A stretch of 64,000 nt of DNA from Robbsia sp. KACC 23696. Lineage in GTDB: Bacteria; Pseudomonadota; Gammaproteobacteria; Burkholderiales; Burkholderiaceae. Below, one piece after another: positions 34,842 to 43,525 of the stretch; the stretch's first letter is position 1; each line of letters opens with the position of its first letter. The notes under the pieces were generated by a model. The model was not told the DNA's origin, did no database searches, and was given only the letters and a program-made list of their open reading frames with translations. Location: positions 1,364,001-1,428,000 of the forward strand of contig NZ_CP156627.1 in the NCBI RefSeq assembly GCF_039852015.1. The letters are read 5' to 3'. A program made the position numbers and the translations under genes.

Positions 34842-35830
34842 AATGATGAACTCTTACTAATTGAAAGAATAAACCCCGCATAAGACAGACGCCCTGATAT
34901 GTCGACTAAAATATCAAGGTGCGGGAAGGGCATGCGATGTTTAACGGGTTGCTAGCTTATAGCCTAGCACTGCATAAATCACGTTTTATTAGAACGTTCG
35001 ATTAATGACTATTACGTGCGGCACAATTGACAAGATGTTTTCGGCGACGTCTCGCGGTGTCGCCGCGGAGAGTAGCGACACGCCAGCATATCGCTTGGCA
35101 GAGCGCTAGCGGAGCCCGGGAGCCGATCTGTGCGCAGTGTCTCGGATAGACAGCTCCGATCGGTTTCATCGATATCGCAAAATGAAAAAACTGTTCCGAA
35201 TCGACATTTCATTGCCGATTTTTCGTTTGACGGACGGTCGCGTTACCAGAATTTCTTTCGTGATCTTTCAATAGACGGGGCGGCATACACATTTTGCCAG
35301 CGATATTGGTGCTGTCTCTTTCGCGTTATTTTGAGGCAATAACGAATTCGGAATAATGCATGATCAATTGACGCATTGATCCAATCGACACTTCGATTCA
35401 CTCGACAATACAATTGAGTCAAAGCGTTAGACTGGTGTGCCGATTTTTGGATAAATGCTGGCTTGGAACGGTACTGCGTCACCGTGGTGGCATGGCGAGT
35501 TTTCGTGACGCGCTAGTAAGGCGGGGCGGACTTGGCCGCTGCACCCCGACTAGGGCGGAATCGTCGCCGGGCGTTCAAGTGAACGTAATCTCATAAAATT
35601 AAAAGATAGGACTGCGAATTAAAAAATAGCCGTGCGCTGGCTAATTTCGCAATGCATAGGGCCACATGCCGGGTCGCAGCGCTCCCCGTACTTGCGGCAA
35701 TCTCATTCGCAAAAATCTGATTTGCATATCGTGAATGCCGCTAAGAGAGTTGGAATATTTGAGATATTCTGGCGTGCGATTTCTCCACCGCCTTATGTTC
35801 CTTGAAAAGCCGCGTAGCTGTCGCCCCCCA
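34842..35830. other. AT-rich intergenic region without recognisable genes
   Basis: About 1 kb separates the minus-strand sensor gene and the plus-strand monooxygenase gene. It is visibly richer in A+T than its surroundings, especially at 35180-35460 and 35590-35740. Only short frames of 60-80 codons occur, on both strands, with no domain or good ribosome site. It should hold two divergent promoters. Its length and base composition could also mark a lost gene or acquired DNA, which cannot be decided here. Confidence 0.5.
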
Positions 35831-37201
35831 ATGAAAAAAATTCGCCTTAACGCTTTTCTGATGAATTGCGTGACGCATCTCGCGCCCGGCCTATGGACGC
35901 TGCCGGGAAATCGCGCCGTCGATTACCTGCAGCCTCAATATTGGGTAACGCTCGCGCAGACGCTCGAGCGGGGCGGCTTCGACGGGATATTTTTGGGGGA
36001 TGTGCTCGGCGTCTCCGACGTGTTCAAGCGCTCTCCCGATGCGGCGCTTCGTCATGCCGCGCAGGTGCCGATGAACGATCCGTTGGCTGTGATCCCGTTG
36101 ATGTCGGCCGTCACCCAACATCTCGGTTTTGGCGTGACCTGCTCGTTGACGTATGAGCATCCCTATACCTTCGCCCGCCGCCTTTCGACGCTCGATCACC
36201 TGACGCAGGGACGGGTAGCGTGGAATATCGTCACGTCCTATCTCGAAAGTGCCGCCAAGAATGTGGGATTGGATCGACAGTTGTCCCACGACGAACGCTA
36301 CGATCTGGCCGATGAATACATGGCCGTCTGCTACAAGCTCTGGGAAGCCAGTTGGGAAGACGACGCCGTCATACGCGATACGTCGAACGGCACGTATACC
36401 GACCCTCGCAAAGTGCATCCCATTGGGCATCGCGGTCGCTATTTCAACGTGCCTGGGTTTCACATGTGTGAACCTTCTCCGCAGCGTACGCCGGTCCTGT
36501 TTCAAGCAGGGAGTTCTGGGCGCGGAAAGGTATTTGCCGCGACGCACGCGGAGTGCGTGTTTCTTGCCGCGCCGACAAAAGGCATCATTCGCCGGAACAT
36601 CGCGGATATTCGGGCAGCAGCGCAAGCCGCGGGACGTAATGCCGACGACATGCTCACCTTCACGATGTTCACGGTGATTCTCGGCAATACGCATGCCGAG
36701 GCGCAGGCCAAATACGCGACGTACCGGAAGCATGTGAATCTGGACGGCGCTGCGGCCTTGTTATCGGGATGGACCGGGATCGACCTCAGTACTTACGATC
36801 GAAACCAGATCCTGGAGTATGTCGGTACCGACGCAGGGCAATCGGCACTCGCGTCTTTTACCAGTGCCGATCCGTCGCGGAAATGGACGGTCGGAGAGGT
36901 CATCGAATACGTTGCCTTGGGCGGCCGAGGGCCGGTCGTTGTTGGTACGGCGCAAGAGGTGGCAGACGAGATGCTGTCGTGGGTCGAGGAGACCGGCTTG
37001 GATGGCTTCAATCTGACCTATGCCACGATGCCCGGAACGTTCGAGGATGTGGTGACCTTGCTTGTGCCGGAGTTGCGTCGACGTGGCGTTTATCAAGATG
37101 CGTACACGCCCGGGACCTATCGAGACAAGCTCTTCGGTCGAGGGCCACGCTTAGCCGGCGCGCATCCCGGGGCCGCCGCACGCAACCGGGACGTGTATTG
37201 A
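35831..37201 (+). CDS. FMNH2-dependent monooxygenase, NtaA/SnaA/DszA family, copy 2
   Basis: A 456-residue luciferase-fold monooxygenase, homologous to the one at 32010-33368 but clearly diverged. Family segments include RLNAFLMNCVTHLAPGLW, LDHLTQGRVAWNIVTSYLESAAKN, QAGSSGRGKVFAATHAECVF and a C-terminal LVPELRRRGVYQDAYTPGTYRDKLFG. The start ATG 35831 gives the usual family N-terminus, but no ribosome site is obvious; ATG 35795 and 35735 are alternatives. It is followed by a Liv-type ABC transporter on the same strand, so substrate import and oxidation are probably linked. No flavin reductase is nearby. The substrate is unknown; small sulfones or amino-polycarboxylates are family precedents. 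Confidence 0.86.
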   Translation: MKKIRLNAFLMNCVTHLAPGLWTLPGNRAVDYLQPQYWVTLAQTLERGGFDGIFLGDVLGVSDVFKRSPDAALRHAAQVPMNDPLAVIPLMSAVTQHLGFGVTCSLTYEHPYTFARRLSTLDHLTQGRVAWNIVTSYLESAAKNVGLDRQLSHDERYDLADEYMAVCYKLWEASWEDDAVIRDTSNGTYTDPRKVHPIGHRGRYFNVPGFHMCEPSPQRTPVLFQAGSSGRGKVFAATHAECVFLAAPTKGIIRRNIADIRAAAQAAGRNADDMLTFTMFTVILGNTHAEAQAKYATYRKHVNLDGAAALLSGWTGIDLSTYDRNQILEYVGTDAGQSALASFTSADPSRKWTVGEVIEYVALGGRGPVVVGTAQEVADEMLSWVEETGLDGFNLTYATMPGTFEDVVTLLVPELRRRGVYQDAYTPGTYRDKLFGRGPRLAGAHPGAAARNRDVY

Positions 37202-37324
37202 TTTCACGCGTTCTGATCAATGGCATATGGCACGTTTTGTCGATTGGCCTGCCTTCACCGCTGTGTTATCGACCTGCACCTATCACGCGATGCGCGACAT
37301 GAAGCGCATCCATATGGAATGAAT

Positions 37325-38515
37325 ATGAAGAAGATCCCTTTATTTGCGGGCGCGCTCCTTGCCTTGGCGGTGTCGACCGTGTCTTGGACCGCGAAAGCCG
37401 ACGACCAGCGGATACATATTGGCGTGCTCGCGCCGCTGACAGGCGCTGGTGGTCCGTCCGGTCCAGAAGAAGTGCGCGCCGCTCAGAAAGTAGCGGACTA
37501 TATCAATCAAGCCGGCGGCGTGCTGGGCAAAAAGATACAGATCGATGTCGAAGATGACGAAACCAATCCGACTGCGGGCGTTGCCGGCGCGCGCAAGTTG
37601 ATCGATGTCGATCACGCGGTTGCCATCACCGGTATCTGGGCCAGTGGCGTAGCGTTGGCAGTGCGGCCGATCGCCATCGAGCGCGGCGTTGCCGTGATCG
37701 CGAATGGGAACGCCGATGCGTTTACACAAGGCGACACGAAGGGTCTCGCATGGCGCTTCATGGCACTCGGTACCGATTGGGGAACGGCCTTCGGCAAGGT
37801 GGCGAACGGCTATAAGCCGAAGACCGTCGCGATCCTCGTGATGCAAAATCCATTCACGCTTTCTTTTGTCGATAGCTTCAAGGCGGAAGTGCAAAAGAGC
37901 GGTGCGAAAATTGTCGACGTCGTTCCCTACAATCCGAGTCAGCCTTCTTACTCTGCGGAAGTGGAACGGGTGTTCAGCAAGAATCCGGACGTCGTGTTCG
38001 TCCCGGGCTATGTGACGGACTTCAGCGTCATCGCGCGTGATGTTTATCGGAACGGCTTCACGAGCAAAATGATTACGCTCACGCACGCGGTCGATCCAAA
38101 GGGACTCGGCAAGAACGTCTCGGAGGGAATCGCCAGCGTATTGCCGGTACCCGATCCCAAGTCGCAGACTTTTGCGCTGTACCGAAAACTCACGGGGGTG
38201 CCGGCCACGTCCACGGAGATTTTTGGGCCGAGCGTATTCGATCAGGTCGTCGTCACTGCCTTGGCAATCGAAGCAGCGAAGAGTACCCAGGCCAGTGACT
38301 TTACCAAGCACTTCCCAAGCATCGTCAATGGGCCGGGGCCGGATGTGTTCGATCCGGTGGAAGCGCTGAAGCTGATCCGTGCGCATAAGCCCTTCCGCTA
38401 TTCCGGTGCCTATGCGGATTTTCACTTCCGCGCCGACGGCGATCCGACGCATGTCAGCTACGGGCACTTCGAGGCACATGACGGTGAAAATGCCTTGAAG
38501 GAAGTATTCCAGTGA
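37325..38515 (+). CDS. Branched-chain-amino-acid-type ABC transporter substrate-binding protein (LivK-like)
   Basis: A 396-residue periplasmic protein. The signal peptide KKIPLFAGALLALAVSTVSW ends near TAKA-DDQ. The mature part is a type I periplasmic binding fold: IHIGVLAPLTGAGGPSGPEEVRAAQKVADY (start of lobe 1), VEDDETNPTAGVAGARKLID and a second lobe with VVFVPGYVTDFSVIARD. Such proteins bind amino acids, amides, urea or aromatic acids, so the name Liv gives the class and not the ligand. ATG 37325 and ATG 37319 are both possible; GGAATGA lies just upstream. It is the first gene of a complete transporter set that follows the monooxygenase gene. Confidence 0.88.
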   Translation: MKKIPLFAGALLALAVSTVSWTAKADDQRIHIGVLAPLTGAGGPSGPEEVRAAQKVADYINQAGGVLGKKIQIDVEDDETNPTAGVAGARKLIDVDHAVAITGIWASGVALAVRPIAIERGVAVIANGNADAFTQGDTKGLAWRFMALGTDWGTAFGKVANGYKPKTVAILVMQNPFTLSFVDSFKAEVQKSGAKIVDVVPYNPSQPSYSAEVERVFSKNPDVVFVPGYVTDFSVIARDVYRNGFTSKMITLTHAVDPKGLGKNVSEGIASVLPVPDPKSQTFALYRKLTGVPATSTEIFGPSVFDQVVVTALAIEAAKSTQASDFTKHFPSIVNGPGPDVFDPVEALKLIRAHKPFRYSGAYADFHFRADGDPTHVSYGHFEAHDGENALKEVFQ

Positions 38516-38549
38516 AGAACCGTTTTCGGGCTCGGACACAAGGTCGCAA

Positions 38550-39311
38550 ATGGCTATGCTAGAAGTGGTCGATCTGGCTGTCGCGTTTGGTGGATTTCGC
38601 GCGTTGAACAATGTGAACCTGACGATCGAACAAGGCAGCATTACCGGATTGATCGGGCCGAACGGCGCGGGGAAATCGACGCTGCTCAACGCACTCGGCG
38701 GGTCGATCGCGCCAGATCGAGGCGATGTGCGTTTGTGCGGCACGTCGATACGCGGCGTGCCCGGCTATCGACGCGCGAGAATGGGGCTGACCCGAACATT
38801 CCAGATCGCACGCGAGCTGAGCGGCCTGACCGTATTGGAAAACGTGATGTTGGGGGCGCGACGGCAGCGCGACGGTGTCATCGACGCGCTTTTTCGGCGA
38901 CGCGCGATGTACGCGCACGAGCGGCAATTAATCGAAAAGGCCATGCACCTGCTGCGCAGTGTCGGTCTCGATAAACATACCGACGCGTCGGCATCGAGCC
39001 TGTCCGGAGGCCAGAAGAAGCTGCTGGAATTGGTAAGGGCGATGATGGGCGAACCTCGACTGCTGTTGCTGGACGAGCCGGCAGCCGGCGTCAATCCCAC
39101 GCGCGTCAACGAGGTCGTACGGTATATCCAGTCCATCAATCGGGACCATGGCGTTACCGTGTGTGTGGTCGAGCACAATATGGACATGATTTCGGCCTTG
39201 TGCGACACCGTCTATGTTCTGGCGGAAGGACGCGTTTTGACGCAGGGGACGTTCGAAGAGGTCAGATCGCACGCCGATGTGGCAGCAGCGTATCTGGGCG
39301 TTTCGCTATGA
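38550..39311 (+). CDS. livG: ABC transporter ATPase, LivG-like
   Basis: A 253-residue ATPase of the HAA/Liv class. Walker A GPNGAGKST, the characteristic LTRTFQIARELSGLTVLENVMLG stretch (start given only in part), the signature LSGGQKKLLELVRAMM, Walker B LLLLDEPAAGVNP and the D-loop are all present. An insertion of charged residues between the Q-loop and signature is typical of LivG. Its TGA overlaps the ATG of livF (ATGA), so the two ATPases are translated together. The start has AAGG about 6 bp upstream. Confidence 0.92.
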   Translation: MAMLEVVDLAVAFGGFRALNNVNLTIEQGSITGLIGPNGAGKSTLLNALGGSIAPDRGDVRLCGTSIRGVPGYRRARMGLTRTFQIARELSGLTVLENVMLGARRQRDGVIDALFRRRAMYAHERQLIEKAMHLLRSVGLDKHTDASASSLSGGQKKLLELVRAMMGEPRLLLLDEPAAGVNPTRVNEVVRYIQSINRDHGVTVCVVEHNMDMISALCDTVYVLAEGRVLTQGTFEEVRSHADVAAAYLGVSL

Positions 39312-40027
39312 GCGACGGGTTGCGCCTGGAGGGCGTTATTGCCGGTTATTCGGGGAAGGACATTCTTCACGGCGTGTCGTGTGAGATCGCACCGCGTTCC
39401 AGCCTTGCGGTGGTAGGGCCGAACGGCTCGGGAAAATCGACGCTATTAAAGGTCGTCGTGGGGTTGATCCGTCCGCGACAGGGACGCGTGTGGTTCGATG
39501 GCATCGACATGACGGGTTTCACGGTTCACGAACGGGTTCGACATGGGATCGGCTATGCGCCCCAGGAGGCGAATGTTTTTCGTAACCTGTCCGTGTTTGA
39601 AAATCTCAAAATTGCATTCGAGTTCGGTCGATCTTCGTCGGTATCGTTTCGCGGGCGCTTGGACCACGTGCTCGCGTTGTTCCCGGAAATTGCAGAGAAG
39701 TTACAAACGCGCGCAGGCGAATTGAGCGGGGGGCAACGGCAAATGGTTGCGATGGCCGCCGCGATGATGCCGGCGCCTCGCTATCTGGTATTGGACGAGC
39801 CGTCGGCGGGGCTGTCTCCTAAAAACGCCGTCGTGCTGTTCGACATCATCAAACGCGTGGTGGCGGAAGGTGTGACCCTTCTGATGATCGAGCAGAACGT
39901 GCGCCTCGGGCTCGCCTGCACGACGCACGGCCTGCTCTTGGTCAACGGGGTGGTGCGACTGCACCAAAGCGCCGAGACGCTGCGTGAAGATAGAAATCTC
40001 CAAAGCCTTTACTTCGGTGTGTCCTGA
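39308..40027 (+). CDS. livF: ABC transporter ATPase, LivF-like
   Basis: A 239-residue ATPase, the partner of LivG. Walker A GPNGSGKST, the LivF-type YAPQEANVFRNLSVFENLKIA segment (Q-loop), signature LSGGQRQMVAMAAAMM and Walker B YLVLDEPSAGLSP followed by LMIEQNVRLGL are visible. The start ATG overlaps the livG stop, and its own TGA overlaps the ATG of the permease gene (TGATG). This tight packing shows one operon. An upstream extension to 39161 in this frame lies wholly inside livG and is rejected. Confidence 0.92.
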   Translation: MSDGLRLEGVIAGYSGKDILHGVSCEIAPRSSLAVVGPNGSGKSTLLKVVVGLIRPRQGRVWFDGIDMTGFTVHERVRHGIGYAPQEANVFRNLSVFENLKIAFEFGRSSSVSFRGRLDHVLALFPEIAEKLQTRAGELSGGQRQMVAMAAAMMPAPRYLVLDEPSAGLSPKNAVVLFDIIKRVVAEGVTLLMIEQNVRLGLACTTHGLLLVNGVVRLHQSAETLREDRNLQSLYFGVS

Positions 40028-40887
40028 TGGCGCAATTGCTTTTCAACGGTTTTATCGCCGGTCTTTTGATTGCGTTACCCGCTTTAGCGCTGTCTTTGGT
40101 CTATAGCGTGATGCGCTTCGCCAACTTTGCGATCGGGGCGCTGCTGACTTTCAGTGCGTATGGCGTGTATTACTTCAATGTCGCGCTGTCCTGGCCGCTC
40201 GGTCTATCCGTCCTCGCTGGCGCGATTGTCTGCATTGTTGCGAGTTTGATCGTCAACGCGCTAGTTCATGCGCCGCTGCGCCGCCAATCCGCACTGACGC
40301 AATTGGTCGCGTCCATGGGCGTCGCGTTTATTCTCGAGAACATTGTCCGGGTGGCCGCGGGAAACGATCCGCGAAGTTATGATCTCGAGATCGCACGCCC
40401 TGTCCGGTTATGGGGTATTCGCGTCAATCAGGAGCAGGGCATCATCTTGCTCAGCGTCGTGCTGGCCGCGACGGTCACGTTCTTATTGCTTCGCGTCAGC
40501 CGTTTAGGTCGTGCCATGCGCGCCCTAGCCGATGATCCAGACCTTGCCGCCGCGCGCGGTATCTCAATAAGTACGACGACGGCGTTGGTCTGGGTGATGT
40601 CGGCGATTCTCGCAACCATCGGCAGTACGCTGATCGGTATCGATTCGACCCTGACGCCGGAGATGGGTGCCGTCTATGTGCTGCCGATATTTTCCGCGGC
40701 GATTCTGGGCGGGATTGCCCGGCCCTTTGCGGCGCTCGTTGGTGCGATCGGCCTTGGTATCTGCGAACAACTGTCGACGCTATTCATTCAACCGTATTAC
40801 CAAACCGTCGTGGCATACGTCATCATGACGCTGCTGTTGTTGCTGCGACCTTCTGGCCTGTTCGGCATGCGTTCGGTACAAAGATGA
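40027..40887 (+). CDS. livH: Branched-chain-type ABC transporter permease, LivH-like
   Basis: A 286-residue membrane protein with about eight hydrophobic helices. LivH features: FNGFIAGLLIALPALALSLVYSVMRFANFA at the N-terminus, ASMGVAFILENIVR, and RAMRALADDPDLAAARGIS, the conserved loop that contacts the ATPase. Its TGA overlaps the ATG of livM by 4 bp. The gene order here, binding protein-G-F-H-M, differs from the E. coli livKHMGF order but occurs in other proteobacteria. Confidence 0.9.
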   Translation: MAQLLFNGFIAGLLIALPALALSLVYSVMRFANFAIGALLTFSAYGVYYFNVALSWPLGLSVLAGAIVCIVASLIVNALVHAPLRRQSALTQLVASMGVAFILENIVRVAAGNDPRSYDLEIARPVRLWGIRVNQEQGIILLSVVLAATVTFLLLRVSRLGRAMRALADDPDLAAARGISISTTTALVWVMSAILATIGSTLIGIDSTLTPEMGAVYVLPIFSAAILGGIARPFAALVGAIGLGICEQLSTLFIQPYYQTVVAYVIMTLLLLLRPSGLFGMRSVQR

Positions 40888-41813
40888 TCGTCTATCTCAC
40901 ATCTACGTTGATTCTGGTCATCCTTGTCGCGATTGCAGGGCTCGCTTTGAATCTTCAGTGGGGGCTCGGCGGACTGATCAATTTCGGTTTGTTCGGCTTC
41001 TACATGCTGGGCGCCTACGTATGCGGTTTGTTGACCGTAGCAGGCCTGTCTCCGTGGTGGGCGATGATTGCCGCAATGCTGGCGTCGGCCGTCGTTTGCG
41101 CGTTGGTCAGCCTTATTTCGATCCGATTGTCCGAGGATTACCTGGCCATCGTCACGTTGGGCTTTGCGGAATGCCTGCGGATCGTCATCCGCAATGAGAG
41201 CGGCCTGACCCGTGGGCCGCAAGGACTGCCCGGTATCGCGAGACCGTTCATGCAAGGACTGGGACCGCTGAACGGCGATGCGGTGTTCCTCATCTTATGC
41301 CTTGCTTGTCTTGTCGTCGTGCTATTGGTGTTTCAAGCCATTGCGCGCTCGGCCTTCGGGCGCACGCTCCGATGCATTCGCGAAGACCCGCTCGTGGCAT
41401 CGGCGCTGGGCCGCAATGTGATGGCGTTCCGAGTGAAGGCGTTTGCAATTGGCGGCGGGATGATCGGCTTGGCAGGCAGTTTGCACGCCTTTTACTACAC
41501 GTATATCGATCCGACGCAGTTTACGACGATCATCACCGCCTACGCTTTCCTCGTGGTGATGATGGGAGGTCGTGGTAGTGCACCCGGGCTGCTGCTAAGT
41601 GCATTCACCGTCGTATTCGTCCTTGAGGGCAGCCGTTTCCTGAGCGCAACGGGTGCGTGGCTGGACGCGTCCAAACTGGCGGGGATACGATTGATCGTGG
41701 TGGGATCGGCGTTGATCGCGATCCTTCGCTTCCGCGCGACAGGATTCTTCACCGAGTATCGACTACGCGTCGCAGGTCGTGGCGACACGCCCGCGTCGGG
41801 TGCAAGCTCGTGA
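40884..41813 (+). CDS. livM: Branched-chain-type ABC transporter permease, LivM-like
   Basis: A 309-residue membrane protein with eight to ten hydrophobic helices. LivM signatures include LALNLQWGLGGLINFGLFGFYMLGAYV-type packing at the start, LSEDYLAIVTLGFAE, ESGLTRGPQGLPGI and the ATPase-contact loop RTLRCIREDPLVASALGRNV. The start overlaps livH and the last residues (DTPASGASS) are polar. It is the end of the operon and converges on the CoA-transferase gene with only 12 bp between the stops, so the transcripts probably overlap. Confidence 0.9.
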   Translation: MIVYLTSTLILVILVAIAGLALNLQWGLGGLINFGLFGFYMLGAYVCGLLTVAGLSPWWAMIAAMLASAVVCALVSLISIRLSEDYLAIVTLGFAECLRIVIRNESGLTRGPQGLPGIARPFMQGLGPLNGDAVFLILCLACLVVVLLVFQAIARSAFGRTLRCIREDPLVASALGRNVMAFRVKAFAIGGGMIGLAGSLHAFYYTYIDPTQFTTIITAYAFLVVMMGGRGSAPGLLLSAFTVVFVLEGSRFLSATGAWLDASKLAGIRLIVVGSALIAILRFRATGFFTEYRLRVAGRGDTPASGASS

Positions 41814-41825
41814 CGATCCGCAACG

Positions 41826-43385
41826 TTACAGCATGTTGCCGGTGGTATGAAAGCGGGTGTGCCAGGAGAACGCTTCTTCAAGCAGGTGAGGCGTCTGGCC
41901 GCCTCGCTGCTTTTGCGCGCGTGATACGTAATCGCGCAGCGCATCTCGATAATCCGGATGGGCACACTTCTCGATAATCAGTGCTGCGCGTTCTCTCGGT
42001 GCCAGGCCGCGGAGATCTGCCAAGCCGCACTCGGTGACGACCACATCCACATCATGTTCGCTGTGATCCACGTGCGACACCATCGGTACAACGCTGGAAA
42101 TCTGGCCGCCCTTGGCAATCGACTTGGTGACAAAGATCGACAATTGGCCGTTTCTCGCAAAATCGCCGGATCCGCCAATGCCGTTCATCATATGCGTTCC
42201 GCAGACGTGCGTGGAATTGACGTTCCCGTAAATATCGAATTCCAAAGCGGTATTGAGGCAGATAATGCCGAGGCGCCGAATGATTTCAGGATGATTGCTG
42301 ATTTCTTGCGGGCGCAGCACGATCTTGTCTCGATATTGTTCGATCCCAGACACGAATCGTTGATACACCGCTTCGGAAAGCGTGACCGACGAGGTTGATG
42401 CGAAAGACACCGTGCCTGAGTCGAGCAGTGCAATGGCGCTGTCTTGCAATACCTCGGAATACATCGTCAGTTCGTTGAACGGCGAGTCGATCAGACCGTG
42501 CATGACCGCATTGGCGATCGAGCCTATCCCCACCTGCAAGGGTAGCAGCGAATCGCTCATGCGCCCCTTTTCCACCTCGCTGCTAAGAAAGCCGACGATA
42601 TGATGGGCAATGGCGGATGTTTCCAGATCGGGTGCCTGTACCGACGAGGGACTGTCCGCTTGATCGGTGATGACGATGCCGACGATCTTTGCCGGATCGA
42701 CCTTAATGCTTGTCTGCCCAATGCGTTGTGCGGCGTGAGTCAGGGGGATGGGCTGGCGTTGTCCGACGGGCTCGGGGAGATAAATATCGTGCATGCCGAC
42801 GAGCGCCAGCGGCACACTGGTATTCAATTCCACAATCACGCGCTTTGCTTGGGAAACGAAGCTCGCCGAATTTCCGACGGACATTGTCGGCACAATGCTG
42901 CCATCGTCGAGAATGGCGACCGCTTCGATGATGGCGACATCGATCGGAGGCAAATGTCCCGATCGAAGTTGCTCGGCCGTTTCCGACAAATGCTGGTCGA
43001 GATACATGACCTCGCCTTCGTTGATCTTCCGACGCAGGAGGGTATCGACCTGGAAAGGCAACCGTCTCGCAAGTAATCCGGCGCCCGCCATGACGCCGTC
43101 ACTGTTATGGCCCAATGAGGCGCCCGTAATGACGGTGATCGAAAATGCCTCGTCGCGCGTGGCCTTGGCGGCTCTTTCTGCAAGCGTTTTCGGCAACGCT
43201 TTGACGTCGCCCGCTTTCGTGAATCCGCTCATGCCGACGGTCTTGCCATGCGAGACGAATTGCGCGGCCTGTTCGGCGCTGCAGATTCGCCGCAATAGGT
43301 CGGCGCGTTGTATGCGTTCCAGTCCGTCGTTCTGAGTTGCGTCGTTACGCGCGGTGGATGAAGGAAGGGGGAGGGTGGCTTGCAT
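41826..43385 (-). CDS. Acetyl-CoA hydrolase/transferase, succinyl-CoA:acetate CoA-transferase-like
   Basis: A 519-residue class I CoA-transferase close to AarC/Ach1/Cat1 proteins. The catalytic glutamate is probably Glu311 in MYSEVLQDS, which forms the glutamyl-CoA thioester. The family block EFDIYGNVNSTHV and the glycine-rich GTHMMNGIGGSGDFARNGQ, also conserved, bind CoA. It exchanges CoA between acyl-CoA and a carboxylate such as acetate or succinate in the cytosol. It is divergent from a LysR-type regulator, with a dyad in the shared region, so that regulator likely controls it. The first 25 residues are a polar extension compared with AarC. Confidence 0.92.
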   Translation of the reverse strand: MQATLPLPSSTARNDATQNDGLERIQRADLLRRICSAEQAAQFVSHGKTVGMSGFTKAGDVKALPKTLAERAAKATRDEAFSITVITGASLGHNSDGVMAGAGLLARRLPFQVDTLLRRKINEGEVMYLDQHLSETAEQLRSGHLPPIDVAIIEAVAILDDGSIVPTMSVGNSASFVSQAKRVIVELNTSVPLALVGMHDIYLPEPVGQRQPIPLTHAAQRIGQTSIKVDPAKIVGIVITDQADSPSSVQAPDLETSAIAHHIVGFLSSEVEKGRMSDSLLPLQVGIGSIANAVMHGLIDSPFNELTMYSEVLQDSAIALLDSGTVSFASTSSVTLSEAVYQRFVSGIEQYRDKIVLRPQEISNHPEIIRRLGIICLNTALEFDIYGNVNSTHVCGTHMMNGIGGSGDFARNGQLSIFVTKSIAKGGQISSVVPMVSHVDHSEHDVDVVVTECGLADLRGLAPRERAALIIEKCAHPDYRDALRDYVSRAQKQRGGQTPHLLEEAFSWHTRFHTTGNML

Positions 43386-43452
43386 ATCGTGTCTCCGTCA
43401 CCATTGGGGGCTTTGGTATTGCTCTACTTTTGCCAAGCAATATAAAACACCC

Positions 43453-43475
43453 TTAAGTCGACTGGTATGACTTAA
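43453..43475. promoter_or_regulatory. LysR-type operator candidate between the CoA-transferase and LysR genes
   Basis: TTAAGTC (43453-43459) and GACTTAA (43469-43475) form a perfect dyad with a 9 bp centre, of the T-N11-A type bound by LysR regulators. A second, looser pair CGACTG (43459-43464) and CAGTCG (43488-43493) overlaps it. Both lie in the 140 bp divergent promoter region, about 50 bp before the LysR start. Confidence 0.62.
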
Positions 43476-43525
43476 AATCGACAAGTGCAGTCGAAAAATT
43501 CATACTTTGCGCTCGGAGACAGACG

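Noticed and set aside
37340-38743. A 467-codon antisense frame over the LivK-like gene
   Set aside because: The sense gene has a signal peptide and clear family motifs; the antisense shows none.
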